Origin: Apostichopus japonicus
Lineage: Eukaryota; Echinodermata; Holothuroidea; Aspidochirotida; Stichopodidae
DNA length: 64,000 nucleotides
Reading direction: 5' to 3'
Assembly: GCF_037975245.1 (NCBI RefSeq)
Contig: NC_092571.1
Coordinates: forward strand, 19,740,917-19,804,916
How positions within the stretch are numbered: position 1 is the stretch's first letter; every line of letters begins with the position of its first letter. The notes beneath the pieces are model-generated. The model did not search any database. It was given only the letters and a program-made list of their open reading frames with translations, and was not told the origin of the DNA. Positions 57,296-64,000 of the stretch are shown here, piece by piece. The position numbers and the translations under genes were made by a program.

Positions 57296-57324
57296 CTGAA
57301 ATCCCAGTAGTAAAAACATCACTA
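53161..57324. repeat. Diverged right-edge block of the array (5' end of the giant exon)
   Basis: Units here differ clearly from the homogeneous interior: 'cttatttttggtaacggag' replaces 'cttatgtttgtaaaaggag', 'gggatgaactgtagtacctac' replaces the 'ggaatgaaaggtagtagctgc' stretch, and CpG-containing words such as ttcggtactgg appear. All the in-frame 3- and 6-bp deletions of the array lie here. Homology stops at 57321-57325. Two to three units of interior type (about 54.7-55.3 kb) sit inside the block, which points to a later insertion or conversion. Units 53269, 53632 and 53998 recur at 55456, 55819 and 56185 (offset 2187 bp), so the edge itself was duplicated. Confidence 0.9.
57296..57297 (-). 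other. Candidate 3' splice site of the giant exon (phase 1)
   Basis: On the minus strand a T/C-rich stretch, tttttactactgggatttc, is followed by AG and then CAAGTTC. The exon would begin with the last two bases of a GCA codon, that is in phase 1, which fits the phase-1 donor of the EGF exon at 59017. A second candidate is ttttctAG|T (exon start 57321, phase 2), where homology to the repeat ends, but it does not match the EGF exon phase. Confidence 0.5.
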
Positions 57325-57504
57325 GAAAATCACTCTACATCACAACAACTTTGATGATATGAAAGTATTACAAAGGAGTAGTTTATTGTATAGGATGCAT
57401 TCAATTAAGTTTCATTACATTTCATTTTTTTTTCCAGTTGGTTAACAGTCATTATAGTCAAAGGATCTGCAAGATGTCTGTCCCGAAAACAGGTCTCTTA
57501 AAGC

Positions 57505-57940
57505 AGCATTTTGCGTTGGGTCGCTTTTTCCACCATTTTAGCATGTGCATCGATTTTTTTACATGTATCAATCATAAACAGCAAAATAAGATACCATCCA
57601 AGTTTCACCCTGCCAAGAGCGTTAATTAGCGAGTAATTAACGATTTATGTCGATAACGAGTAAAAGTGTCCTCGACAAAGTTTTCATATCTCCAAATCCA
57701 CTAGTTTGAATTCCACCAATCAGTGAATAGTATGTTTATTCATGAGCATTTTGCATTTGGTCGCTTGGTTCTACTTTTTTGACATGTCCATCAAGTTTTT
57801 TACATACATCAAATCACTTCACAGCAAATTAAGATATTAGACAAGTTTTCCCTGTCAAAAACGTTAATTGGCGAGTATTCCACATACAAAATTAATCGCA
57901 TTCAGTTCTCAAACCCACTAGTTTGAATTCAACCAATCAG
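57505..57940 (+). repeat. Diverged internal direct duplication in the TTAA element
   Basis: Two related modules, 57505-57723 and 57745-57940, share in order: agcattttgc(g/a)ttggtcgc-like starts, acatgt(a/c)cat-like words, acagcaaaataaga or acagcaaattaaga, a gttaatt(a/g)gcgagta core, and the end word ccactagtttgaattc followed by aaccaatcag or caccaatcag. The copies are well diverged, so the duplication predates many substitutions. Confidence 0.7.
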
Positions 57941-58000
57941 AGATGCAGTTTTAGTTATGAGCCGTTGCTAAAAATAGATTCAAGACTTTGCGTTGGTGAA

Positions 58001-58027
58001 CCAGGGAGTTGTTATGCAACTCCCTGG
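58001..58027. repeat. Perfect hairpin, 11-bp arms and 5-nt loop
   Basis: CCAGGGAGTTG at 58001-58011, loop ttatg, and the exact complement CAACTCCCTGG at 58017-58027. It lies inside the TTAA element. No terminator or RNA gene is implied. Confidence 0.85.
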
Positions 58028-58318
58028 TACAACTGCCATATACGTAGACTGTACACAAATCAAGCGTGGTGTTATATTACGTATCTGTCAATGACGTTCG
58101 TAGTGGTTAAATATTCATATTATGGGCGAGGTTTATTGGGTTCCCAACGAAAATATCTTGGAGAAAAACAAAGTTGAAAGTTGCAATTTTTTCGACTTTC
58201 ATGCCACCATTTGAAGTAAAATATAAATAGATAAGCTAGTTATGCATGTCGTTATGGCATAGTGGAGTCAGTGAGGTTGAGAAAAATCATAGAAAGGGAC
58301 GCAAAATGCTGCTTTAAT

Positions 58319-59014
58319 ACTGCTTATTATCAGCAAATATTATTGGGCTGCTTTCAAAAGCCTAAATTGATCAATTTAGTAAAATGGCAGTGTCCTAGGA
58401 ATTGATTTGAGCCAGTAAATTTCACTAAACCACTGGCATCTTAAATGCAAGTTGGTTAAAATTATGCAATTTTTAAGCTGCTTTGCAAAATTACTCCCAG
58501 TAAATATGTCAGAACATAACATTAAAATATCAATTAAGCATTACTTAGAATTTAGATTTAAATGTAATAAAGAATGATTATATCTGTAATATAGAAGTAA
58601 CTGTCCTCACAACATGCCTAACATTATGTGTAATCTTTAAACAGATCTGTATTTAAAAATTCACAACTACTGTATACAATCAGCAACTTTCTTGTTAGTG
58701 ATCACTTCAATATGAAACACATGAAATGCTGTTCTAGTCACTTTGTGGCACTTCTGTAACTTTCAGGATGTGCCATTATCTGCATATACTGTACTCCTAC
58801 CTCTCAATTCTGCAATGGTTATTCAAGGAAACTTTTGCATTAAACTTTTCATTGTACCAGTGTTCATTTACTGACATTCCCTTCAATATTCACAAGCATT
58901 ATAGGCCTAATAAATTGAGTATTAACTGTCTTTGAAATATATGGGATGGTACAGTATTGAATACTGACATAACTATTCTTCTAATTGCAACTATACTCTA
59001 CTAGTATATACTTT
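58319..59014. other. AT-rich presumed intron, no gene seen
   Basis: Between the TTAA element and the EGF exon the sequence is AT-rich with many stops on both strands. I found no cysteine-rich or repeat-like frame. In the proposed minus-strand gene it is part of the intron joining the EGF exon to the giant exon. Confidence 0.5.
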
Positions 59015-59016
59015 AC

Positions 59017-59130
59017 CTATAGCACAGTCCTTACTAGTCCATCCCAACACACAATGACATGTGTAAGAGCCATTATGAGAAATACATGTTCCATTATGTT
59101 GACATGGCAATGATTGGCAAACATCACTGT
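59017..59130 (-). CDS. EGF-like domain exon, probably of the same minus-strand mucin-like gene
   Basis: The 114-nt minus-strand segment encodes (x)SDVCQSLPCQHNGTCIS, then HNGSYTCHCVLGWTSKDCAI. It has six cysteines with spacing C-x4-C-x5-C-x8-C-x-C-x8-C, the canonical EGF pattern with the usual N-G-T-C and G-x-Y-x-C motifs. It lacks the complete Asp-x-Asp/Asn-Glu start of calcium-binding EGF domains. It is bounded by AG|ACAGTG (AG at 59132-59131) and ATAG|GTAAAG (GT at 59016-59015), giving phase 1 at both ends, the common class for EGF exons. Its donor matches the phase-1 acceptor proposed for the giant exon 1.7 kb downstream. EGF domains next to mucin domains are known in membrane mucins; membership in one transcript is inferred. 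Confidence 0.8.
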   Translation of the reverse strand, partial: TVMFANHCHVNIMEHVFLIMALTHVIVCWDGLVRTVL

Positions 59131-59170
59131 CTGTATGATATATTAGTGGCCAAATTAATAGGGGTGTGGC

Positions 59171-60258
59171 CAGTGGCGTAGGAAGGATGGGGGGGGGCTG
59201 CAGACTGATGGCCGGCCTGGGGGTCTAAGGGGAGGGGGTATCCCCCTCCCCTCTGGAATTTTTTGCATTTCCAGGTGGCCTCAGATGCAATTTGGTGCAA
59301 TAGAGCACACTTCAACATCCACTCCATTTTGTAAATAATTTTGCATTTTCACCTGGCCTTAAATGCAATTTGGTGCTCCAAATGAGATTTTTTTCTCATT
59401 TGGAAATGAAAAAGGGGTTTTCTGACTCGGGGAGGGAGGTAGGGGGGAGGCGGAATGATACTTCCGCCCAGGCTTGGGGCAATTACAACTGAATGTAATC
59501 GATTACAATTACGATTACTTGAGAATGTATGATTATGATTACGATTACAGCCTAAAGTTGAAGATTACGATTACATTGTAATGTAATCGTGATTACAATC
59601 ACGATTACATTGTGGATACTTGCACAATCCTCTGCATATCTGTTTAATATAACTCTCTGCTGGGAAATAGGGCAATGGAATAGGGCAAAGGAAGGGCATT
59701 TACAGTAAATACGGACAAAATTGTGGAAGTATATCTACAAGTCCAGTAACAAATACAATTTAAACAGACAAATTAAACAGACAACCAGTTGTGTATGCAA
59801 AAGGATTGTGAACGCTGAGAGGCAGTATTGAACAGAATAATTCAGGTGATAAAAAATCCTTGAATATGGCGATCACATCCCCAGTACTTCTTAGTATAAG
59901 TTTATTGTGCTAGAGAATTCTAGAAGCAGGAACACTTCTTTGGTCACACTAAAAGCCAATAGTATGAACTAGTTTTAATCATTCTACTAATTTTGCCCTT
60001 CTCATTCAAATTTCACTGTAATCATTAATGTAATACGATTACGATTACTTTGCCCTTGTAATCGATTACGATTACGTAATTTTCACAAAAGTAATCGATT
60101 ACGATTAATACGATTACTTCAAAAAGTGTAATCGATTGTAATCTATTACAATTACTGATTACGATTACCCAAGCCTGCTTCGGCGGAAGTTCCGCCCCCC
60201 ATATTTTTCACATACATTAACAAAGCCCCCCCCCCCACCCCCGGTTCCTACGCTCTTG
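59171..60258. mobile_element. hAT-type non-autonomous element with perfect 8-bp target duplication
   Basis: The left end CAGTGGCGTAGGAA and the right end TTCCTACGCTCTTG are imperfect inverted repeats, followed inward by G-rich and C-rich tracts. Both ends are flanked by the identical 8-mer ggtgtggc (59163-59170 and 60259-60266). CA...TG termini with an 8-bp duplication are the hAT signature. No transposase frame is visible. It is interrupted by a second element. It sits only about 30-40 bp upstream (minus sense) of the EGF exon acceptor. Confidence 0.8.
59469..60177. mobile_element. Nested hAT-type element rich in subterminal gattac motifs
   Basis: CAGGCTTGGG (59469-59478) and CCCAAGCCTG (60168-60177) are exact 10-bp inverted termini. 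The flanks cttccgcc (59461-59468) and cttcggcg (60178-60185) match at 6 of 8 bases, a plausible decayed 8-bp target duplication. Many gattac/gtaatc words cluster inside both ends (about 59490-59615 and 60010-60170); such subterminal motif clusters are known transposase-binding sites in hAT elements. No coding frame is seen. The two halves of the outer element continue on either side. Confidence 0.7.
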
Positions 60259-60266
60259 GGTGTGGC

Positions 60267-61452
60267 AACCTAACGTTCACAGTCTTGACTCAAAGACAGA
60301 TCATGCTATTCCAAAAATTGACTTGCGGTTTCAAAATCCTGTGATTGGAAAAAAGTGGAAATGACTTTTTAAGTTTCTCTAACACAGACTTGCGTTTTCT
60401 GATAAGTTTAAATGGGCTAACTTCTTACAGGGCCAGCAGAATTCATATCACTTGGGTTTTGGCACAATTAGGAGGTTTTGCGGTATCACAAGGTTTCTGA
60501 AGGAGTGGACAGGGGAGGGGAATTGTGGGAGCAAACTCCATCCCCTGCTCCACTCATTTCCGTCTGGTGTGACCATTACTGCATCTTGATTGGACATTTG
60601 GTTTACAAGTTTGGAAGCGTGAGCTGAGATTATATTTGTTAGTGAATCTTTCCATACATTAACAAAGCTGAATAAGGAAAAAAGACACTATGTATAAATA
60701 TGCAGGTAAATACAACATTAGCTACAGGTATCTATATATTTCAAAATAAAACTGTTAGCAAACTGCTTATCCACTAGAGAGACTGTGTAAGGGAAGTTGG
60801 CCTGACTTTTCGATCCTAGCAGGACGTACCATCTTCAAAGGCTAAATGACAAAAACACGCACAGATACAGACAGGTTAATGAGCATGGTGAAAACAAAGA
60901 GATAGATGTAAGGGGATTAGTAGACAAGGGATGGAGAGAAGAAAGAAAGAAACCAACAGGGAAGAGGAGAGCTACCTCTCATAGAAATCGCATAGACGTT
61001 CAGACACTTACAATGAGTTTATTGGATAGGCCTAATTCTGGTGGGGGGTATTTTAGGGAAGTATTTTATGGTCTTTCATAGTTTTTGCTACTGTTATAGT
61101 GATGAAAAACATGTGGTATGTTTATCTCATCTTTAAACCAAACTCTGGTTGTAATGACGAGAGAGCAAACAAGTTCACTGTTGCCCATTGACACAGGAAT
61201 TGGTTTCAAATTTATGGGGTTTATTTTGTCACTTACGGTGATCAGTGCATTCCAGGTACTAAGTTTTACTGTGACTGCTTAGGCCTACTGTGAAGTGTGA
61301 GTTACTAATTTTGTTCTCTGTCAATGATCCTTACCTTTAATTAATAATGTAGAAGATGGGAAAAGTGACAAAGGTGCACTTGAAACAAACCGCTACCTAA
61401 TGACAGTGAATCAAGAAGCGCCTTTCATCGAAAGGTATATATGCTGGCTTAC
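60267..61452. other. Non-coding stretch, presumed intron of the minus-strand gene
   Basis: No convincing exon is visible. A minus-strand frame near 60560-60440 carries a short Pro/Cys-rich run (PLPCPLLQKPCDTAKPPNC) before a stop, but its borders are unconvincing. TAGGCCTA words occur near 61027 and 61279. Confidence 0.4.
60793..60970. repeat. Probable dispersed-repeat fragment
   Basis: The stretch gttggcctgacttttcgatc, then ctagcagga and ttcaaaggctaaatgac, followed by an A/G-rich tail, resembles a dispersed repeat common in marine invertebrate genomes. This is recognition by memory only; there are no terminal repeats or target duplications to define it. Confidence 0.3.
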
Positions 61453-61759
61453 CATTCCTTATTAATGAACAATGAGCGCACCTGTCGGTGTCACGGATAC
61501 ATATACTGTATAGCCTACAAGTTGTAGAGTACACTATGTACTGGATGGATGGACAAGGCACAATAGAAGAGATGTTGACAGGTTGGTTGTATGTGTAGAA
61601 CTGAACTGTATTTCCTCCAACACTGCACTGTATAAAGCAGTGCAGTGCACCAGCTGCAAGGCATACCATACAAATATTAGCATAACAATAAAGGGTAAGT
61701 GCACATAACAATAACACCAATAAGATGGCATGTAGTATAAGTCTTACACTACATACCAT
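61453..61759 (-). CDS. Candidate first coding exon with signal-peptide-like start (speculative)
   Basis: A minus-strand frame opens with ATG at 61759 and begins MVCSVRLILHAILLVLLLCA, a hydrophobic segment of about 17 residues after a single Arg, as in secretory signal peptides. It continues with a Cys-containing stretch including one N-I-S sequon, to AATG|GTAAGC (last exon base 61453, GT at 61452-61451). That is a good donor in phase 1, which would join an EGF exon in frame. Without splicing the frame ends after 120 codons near 61397. It starts about 330 bp from the oppositely oriented TOMM7 start. No domain is recognised, and chance is a real alternative: part of the frame overlaps a hairpin at 61621-61647. 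It could also be an unrelated short secreted protein. Confidence 0.3.
61621..61647. repeat. Hairpin with 10-bp perfect arms
   Basis: CACTGCACTG at 61621-61630, loop tataaag, and CAGTGCAGTG at 61638-61647. It falls inside the speculative minus-strand first exon. No miRNA-like longer stem is visible. Confidence 0.8.
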
Positions 61760-62088
61760 ACCCTACAAAGTAACGTTTTACACGTGATTGTTAATTTAAT
61801 GTTTGTCGTCTGCTACTGGCTGTCACTTGATCTGTAGTTGTTTGGATTTGAGATGAGTTACTGTAAATGTGAAGTGCGACCTCATTTTTTTGGCGTAATT
61901 TACTGCATGCTTCATAATGTCGCAAATAGTGTACAGTATTGAACAGTACATAATTTGTTAGGATACCATTAGTATGGGTTCCGCAAAACCTGTCCTATGC
62001 TTTGTACTGGTAACACGAACGAACGAGGAAAGAACTTAGTAGGCCTACTACAGCTTCTCAATACTACAAGGTGCTATCTAGTCGCAAG
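61760..62088. promoter_or_regulatory. Short head-to-head spacer, possible bidirectional promoter and TOMM7 5' UTR
   Basis: The 329 bp between the candidate minus-strand start and the TOMM7 ATG must hold the TOMM7 promoter and 5' UTR, unless an upstream non-coding exon exists. No clear TATA box is seen. A CpG-containing stretch, acacgaacgaacgaggaaag, lies near 62013-62033. The bidirectional role depends on the speculative minus-strand exon. Confidence 0.35.
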
Positions 62089-62191
62089 ATGGTGAAATTC
62101 AATCCTGAAACGAAGCGAAGAATCTATAATGTTGTCAACGTCGCCAAGTTATCTTTCCATTTTGGGTTCATCCCTCTAATTTTATATCTTG
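62089..62191 (+). CDS. TOMM7: TOMM7 (mitochondrial import receptor subunit TOM7), coding exon 1
   Basis: The exon encodes MVKFNPETKRRIYNVVNVAK followed by LSFHFGFIPLILYL and the first base of a Gly codon, ending G|GTAAGT (GT at 62192-62193, phase 1). This aligns with animal TOM7, a small single-pass subunit of about 55 residues in the TOM complex of the mitochondrial outer membrane: the MVK start, a basic and polar N-terminal part, and the diagnostic G-F-I-P-L-x-x-Y-L-G membrane segment. TOM7 modulates TOM complex assembly. The rest of the protein (the usual F-K-x-G-A-D-P-G-M-P segment) is not in the remaining 1.8 kb, so the next exon lies beyond the window. The ATG at 62089 is chosen because it gives the conserved N-terminus. 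The intact frame and strong donor argue for an active gene. Confidence 0.9.
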
Positions 62192-62821
62192 GTAAGTCAC
62201 ATTTCTGGCGGTAGGCTAGGCCTAAGTATATGTACGCCTAGACCTAGCCTAAGTCACAGGGTTTCAGTTATTCTCCGCACACGGTACTTACCGCTAAAAA
62301 AATTCTTTTCCACTTACATGTGCACTATATTTTTCTTCAATTTTAGGATACCAAATACAGGATTATGAAAATAGCTTGAGAAAGTATCAAAGAAAACCAA
62401 TTAGGATGGTTAGGCTGAGTTCATGTCAGGAAAGTTTAATAAGCTGCTTAGCACTTGTAGGGTCCTAGCTTATTTATCCTATCATTGACCAGTCTATTGT
62501 ACTTGCTGGCATTAATTAGACTATTCTGGTCACTGTTTGTTCTAGTCCACTGAGGATAGCCATCTATGGCATTGTTGGTATTCTGTCTATTGTTTACACT
62601 GTAAGTTGAGTTATGTTTGGAAGTTGTTATAGCCAGGTCAATTGAAGAGTACCCAGGTGCACACACTCTGGTGTGATCACATGTTATACAGGTGTAGATG
62701 TTTGTGAGAGATGGAATGACCTAGTGGGAGTGTCAGTGGTCTTCCACCTACCAATAGGATTGTATTATACTAGGGTGTTGGTTTATGTTAGTGTTAATTT
62801 GTTATGTATGTTGGAGATTAG

Positions 62822-62896
62822 GGTTGGGCGATATTTGCTTTTTAATGTGACAATAAATAGTTCAAAAATCATCGCAATATTTCGATAATTTTTTCT
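62822..62896. mobile_element. Possible truncated transposon end (gggttgggcgatat type)
   Basis: The word gggttgggcgatatt at 62822-62836 resembles a terminal sequence common to non-autonomous DNA elements in aquatic animals, followed by an internal cgcaatatttcgat. No matching opposite end or target duplication was found, so the limits are uncertain. Confidence 0.3.
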
Positions 62897-62897
62897 T

Positions 62898-62935
62898 GTT
62901 GTTTTTAGTGTGTTCGCGAACACACTAAAAACAAC
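62898..62935. repeat. Perfect 38-bp palindrome without spacer
   Basis: The left arm GTTGTTTTTAGTGTGTTCG (62898-62916) is followed immediately by its exact complement (62917-62935), centred on TTCGCGAA. Perfect 19-bp arms with no spacer are far beyond chance. Confidence 0.97.
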
Positions 62936-62948
62936 TGCCGATTTCCAT

Positions 62949-62975
62949 CGGTGTGTTTGCGCATCAAACACACCG
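62949..62975. repeat. Hairpin, 11-bp perfect arms and 5-nt loop
   Basis: CGGTGTGTTTG (62949-62959), loop cgcat, CAAACACACCG (62965-62975). Its core GTGTGTT word also occurs in the palindrome arm 13 bp upstream, so the two structures may share an origin. Confidence 0.9.
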
Positions 62976-62986
62976 AGCATACTGGC

Positions 62987-63068
62987 GTGGGGTCCAGGGG
63001 CCCACTTAGAGCCCCGGTGAGGTCAAGGGTGAATCCCTTGTGGGGGTCCAGGGGGCGAAGGCCCCCGG
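62987..63068. repeat. GC-rich 'ggggtccagggg' module, copy 1
   Basis: GC-rich segment with two ggtccaggggg-like words and gccccggtgaggtcaagggt, in an otherwise AT-rich intron. A related copy at 63637-63705, inside a hAT-type element, shares ggggtccaggggcccgctta-like wording. This suggests copy 1 is also part of an old mobile element. Confidence 0.7.
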
Positions 63069-63554
63069 AAAAGTTAAGTATTTTTGCGTGTCTGGCGATA
63101 AAAAATTCGCAATTGAGAATTCAAAATACTGACTAACTTTTTTTAATATAAATTGTCACAAAACTGATGAAAGTTTTAAAATGACAAGTTAGAGTAGCTA
63201 TATTTTGTGATTAAATAAAAAGAGATTTAATCTATCTTACAACCTTTATAAAGTTTAACTTACAAAACTCTCGATATTATGAAACAAACTACGTTAGACG
63301 GCCTAGCAATCAGTTTACAACTGCAGTGTTTACCCTACTTAAATATCACAGTAGGCTACATGTGCTTCAAATTTTCCCAGGTACCTTGCCCAACAACCCC
63401 CCTGTCTCAGCTGTCTAACACCTGTTTGTTAACATTTTTGGCACGGTTCCAAAAAACTTTTCATGGAGAAAACTATATTGGCTCCACTCTAGAATTAAGG
63501 TCAGTCAGTAAATGATCGGTAAAGTTATGCGAAATATTATCTAAGACGTTCAAG

Positions 63555-63911
63555 CAGGGTTATAGCTAGGAGATTGTGAGTGCTGGTTAAATAAATTTGC
63601 GAAGCGTAGCGAGCGAAGCTCTCGCATCTCACGGCCGGGGGTCCAGGGGCCCGCTTAAGGGCCCCTGGTGGGGTCCAGGGGCAACGCCCCGGTGGGGTCG
63701 AGGGTATTTTGGTAAATAACAGAAAAAGGTGACGTTATTATCATGTTTTACGGCAAGGGAAAGATAAATTTGTTACTTTTGTTGTATTTCACAAGCATTT
63801 TACTATTTTTTTGTGCCGGCCAGTGGACTGTTTATTCACTTCCAATGCTGGCCGGCAGGCGTGAGTGGTGGTTACCACCGGCCGCCGCCGGCCGACGTGG
63901 CTATAACCCTG
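63555..63911. mobile_element. 357-bp hAT-type MITE with perfect 8-bp target duplication
   Basis: It begins CAGGGTTATAGCTAGG and ends GTGGCTATAACCCTG; the outer 12 bp are exact inverted repeats. The 8-mer cgttcaag flanks both sides (63547-63554 and 63912-63919). CAGGG termini plus an 8-bp duplication fit the hAT superfamily. The interior holds the GC-rich module copy 2 (63637-63705) and GC-rich gccggc words near the right end. An open frame that crosses the right part is a shadow and not a gene. Confidence 0.85.
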
Positions 63912-64000
63912 CGTTCAAGGAAAGTATAAGTAAATATTCCCGTAACATTAAGGTAAGTAAAACACACCTCAAGCCAACCGACTCCTCTGCATGAACAAAA

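Larger units (their letters stand above)
1..57324. repeat. 366-bp tandem array, about 156.7 copies
   Basis: Every unit start falls 366 bp after the last (plus-strand landmark gtggttacttctgaacttgc at 199, 565, 931 and so on). Exceptions are units of 363 bp (53269, 55456) and 360 bp (53998, 56185). From 199 to 57277 there are exactly 156 units, with a 198-bp partial unit at the left edge and about 48 bp of a partial unit at the right. Most units differ by only a few substitutions. Two common subtypes differ at linked sites: one reads gattcaggtgttgtttc with ggtatggttg, the other gattcagttgttttttc with ggattggttg. The array runs off the left edge, so its true size is unknown. Confidence 0.98.
57502..58314. 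mobile_element. Non-autonomous TTAA-flanked DNA transposon (piggyBac- or Kolobok-like)
   Basis: The ends are perfect 15-bp inverted repeats, AGCAGCATTTTGCGT at 57502-57516 and its complement at 58300-58314, directly flanked by TTAA at 57498-57501 and 58315-58318. TTAA target duplication is known for piggyBac and Kolobok transposons. The 813-bp interior has no transposase-like frame, so it is a MITE-type element. It lies in the proposed intron between the EGF exon and the giant exon. Confidence 0.8.
62192..64000 (+). other. TOMM7 first intron (5' part)
   Basis: It starts at the GTAAGT donor and continues to the window edge. I searched for the conserved TOM7 C-terminal coding segment and did not see it. 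The stretch contains repeat pieces and a hAT-type element described separately; the short open frames here look like chance. Confidence 0.7.

Noticed and set aside
1-57324. CRISPR array or centromeric-type satellite
   Set aside because: There are no short repeats with unique spacers. Units are 366 bp and contiguous. The frame-preserving length changes and open minus-strand frame argue for coding sequence over a neutral satellite.
57438-58177. Plus-strand open frames of 63 and 84 codons
   Set aside because: Both lie over the TTAA-flanked element and its duplicated modules, with no recognisable domain or splice context.
59124-59327. Minus-strand open frame of 67 codons ending in the EGF region
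   Set aside because: It is in a different frame from the EGF exon and runs through the left part of the hAT-type element.
60440-60560. Minus-strand Pro/Cys-rich run that could be a small extracellular domain exon
   Set aside because: No convincing acceptor and donor pair frames it, the cysteine pattern matches no domain I know, and a stop follows closely.
62342-62465. Candidate TOMM7 exon 2 after ttttag at 62346
   Set aside because: The frame continues in phase but encodes no TOM7-like F-K-x-G-A-D-P-G-M-P segment and ends at a stop after about 40 codons.
63743-63994. Plus-strand 83-codon frame with a hydrophobic start
   Set aside because: Most of it lies inside the 357-bp hAT-type MITE and crosses its right terminal repeat and target duplication, so the frame is accidental.

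Overview
This is a eukaryotic, metazoan window. It has spliced exons with GT/AG borders, a nuclear gene for a mitochondrial outer-membrane protein (TOMM7), an EGF-domain exon and several short non-autonomous DNA transposons. Repeated TAGGCCTA words, GC-rich 'ggggtccagggg' modules and abundant hAT- and TTAA-type elements recall marine deuterostomes such as echinoderms. That is an inference from general look; nothing here fixes the species.

Positions 1 to about 57,324, almost 90% of the window, are one head-to-tail tandem array with a 366-bp unit: 156 complete units plus two partial ones. The plus strand shows an 85-codon open frame in most units, but it is closed by a fixed stop in every unit and broken earlier by substitutions in many. 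The informative strand is the minus strand. The frame whose codons occupy plus positions 3k to 3k+2 has no stop in any unit I read, so it stays open from about 57,329 to the left edge, roughly 19,100 codons. Every length change (two 3-bp and two 6-bp deletions) keeps this frame. Each unit encodes 122 residues, about 47% Ser+Thr, acidic, with no Cys, Trp or Tyr: a mucin-like domain in one gigantic exon whose 3' end lies beyond the window.

The right flank holds plausible 5' exons of the same minus-strand gene. A textbook six-cysteine EGF exon with phase 1-1 borders lies at 59,017-59,130. A more speculative signal-peptide-like first exon with a phase-1 donor lies at 61,453-61,759. A phase-1 acceptor inside the first partial repeat (exon start 57,295) would join the EGF exon in frame. 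Head-to-head with this gene, exon 1 of TOMM7 runs on the plus strand at 62,089-62,191 and continues into an intron that leaves the window.

The introns carry mobile-element remnants: a TTAA-flanked element (57,502-58,314), a hAT-type element with a perfect 8-bp target duplication (59,171-60,258) and a second hAT-type element nested in it (59,469-60,177), and a 357-bp hAT-type element (63,555-63,911). A perfect 38-bp palindrome lies at 62,898-62,935. The array has readable internal history: multi-unit duplications of 3, 4, 5, 6, 10, 13 and 19 units, near-identical units on the left, and diverged, CpG-bearing units at the right edge.
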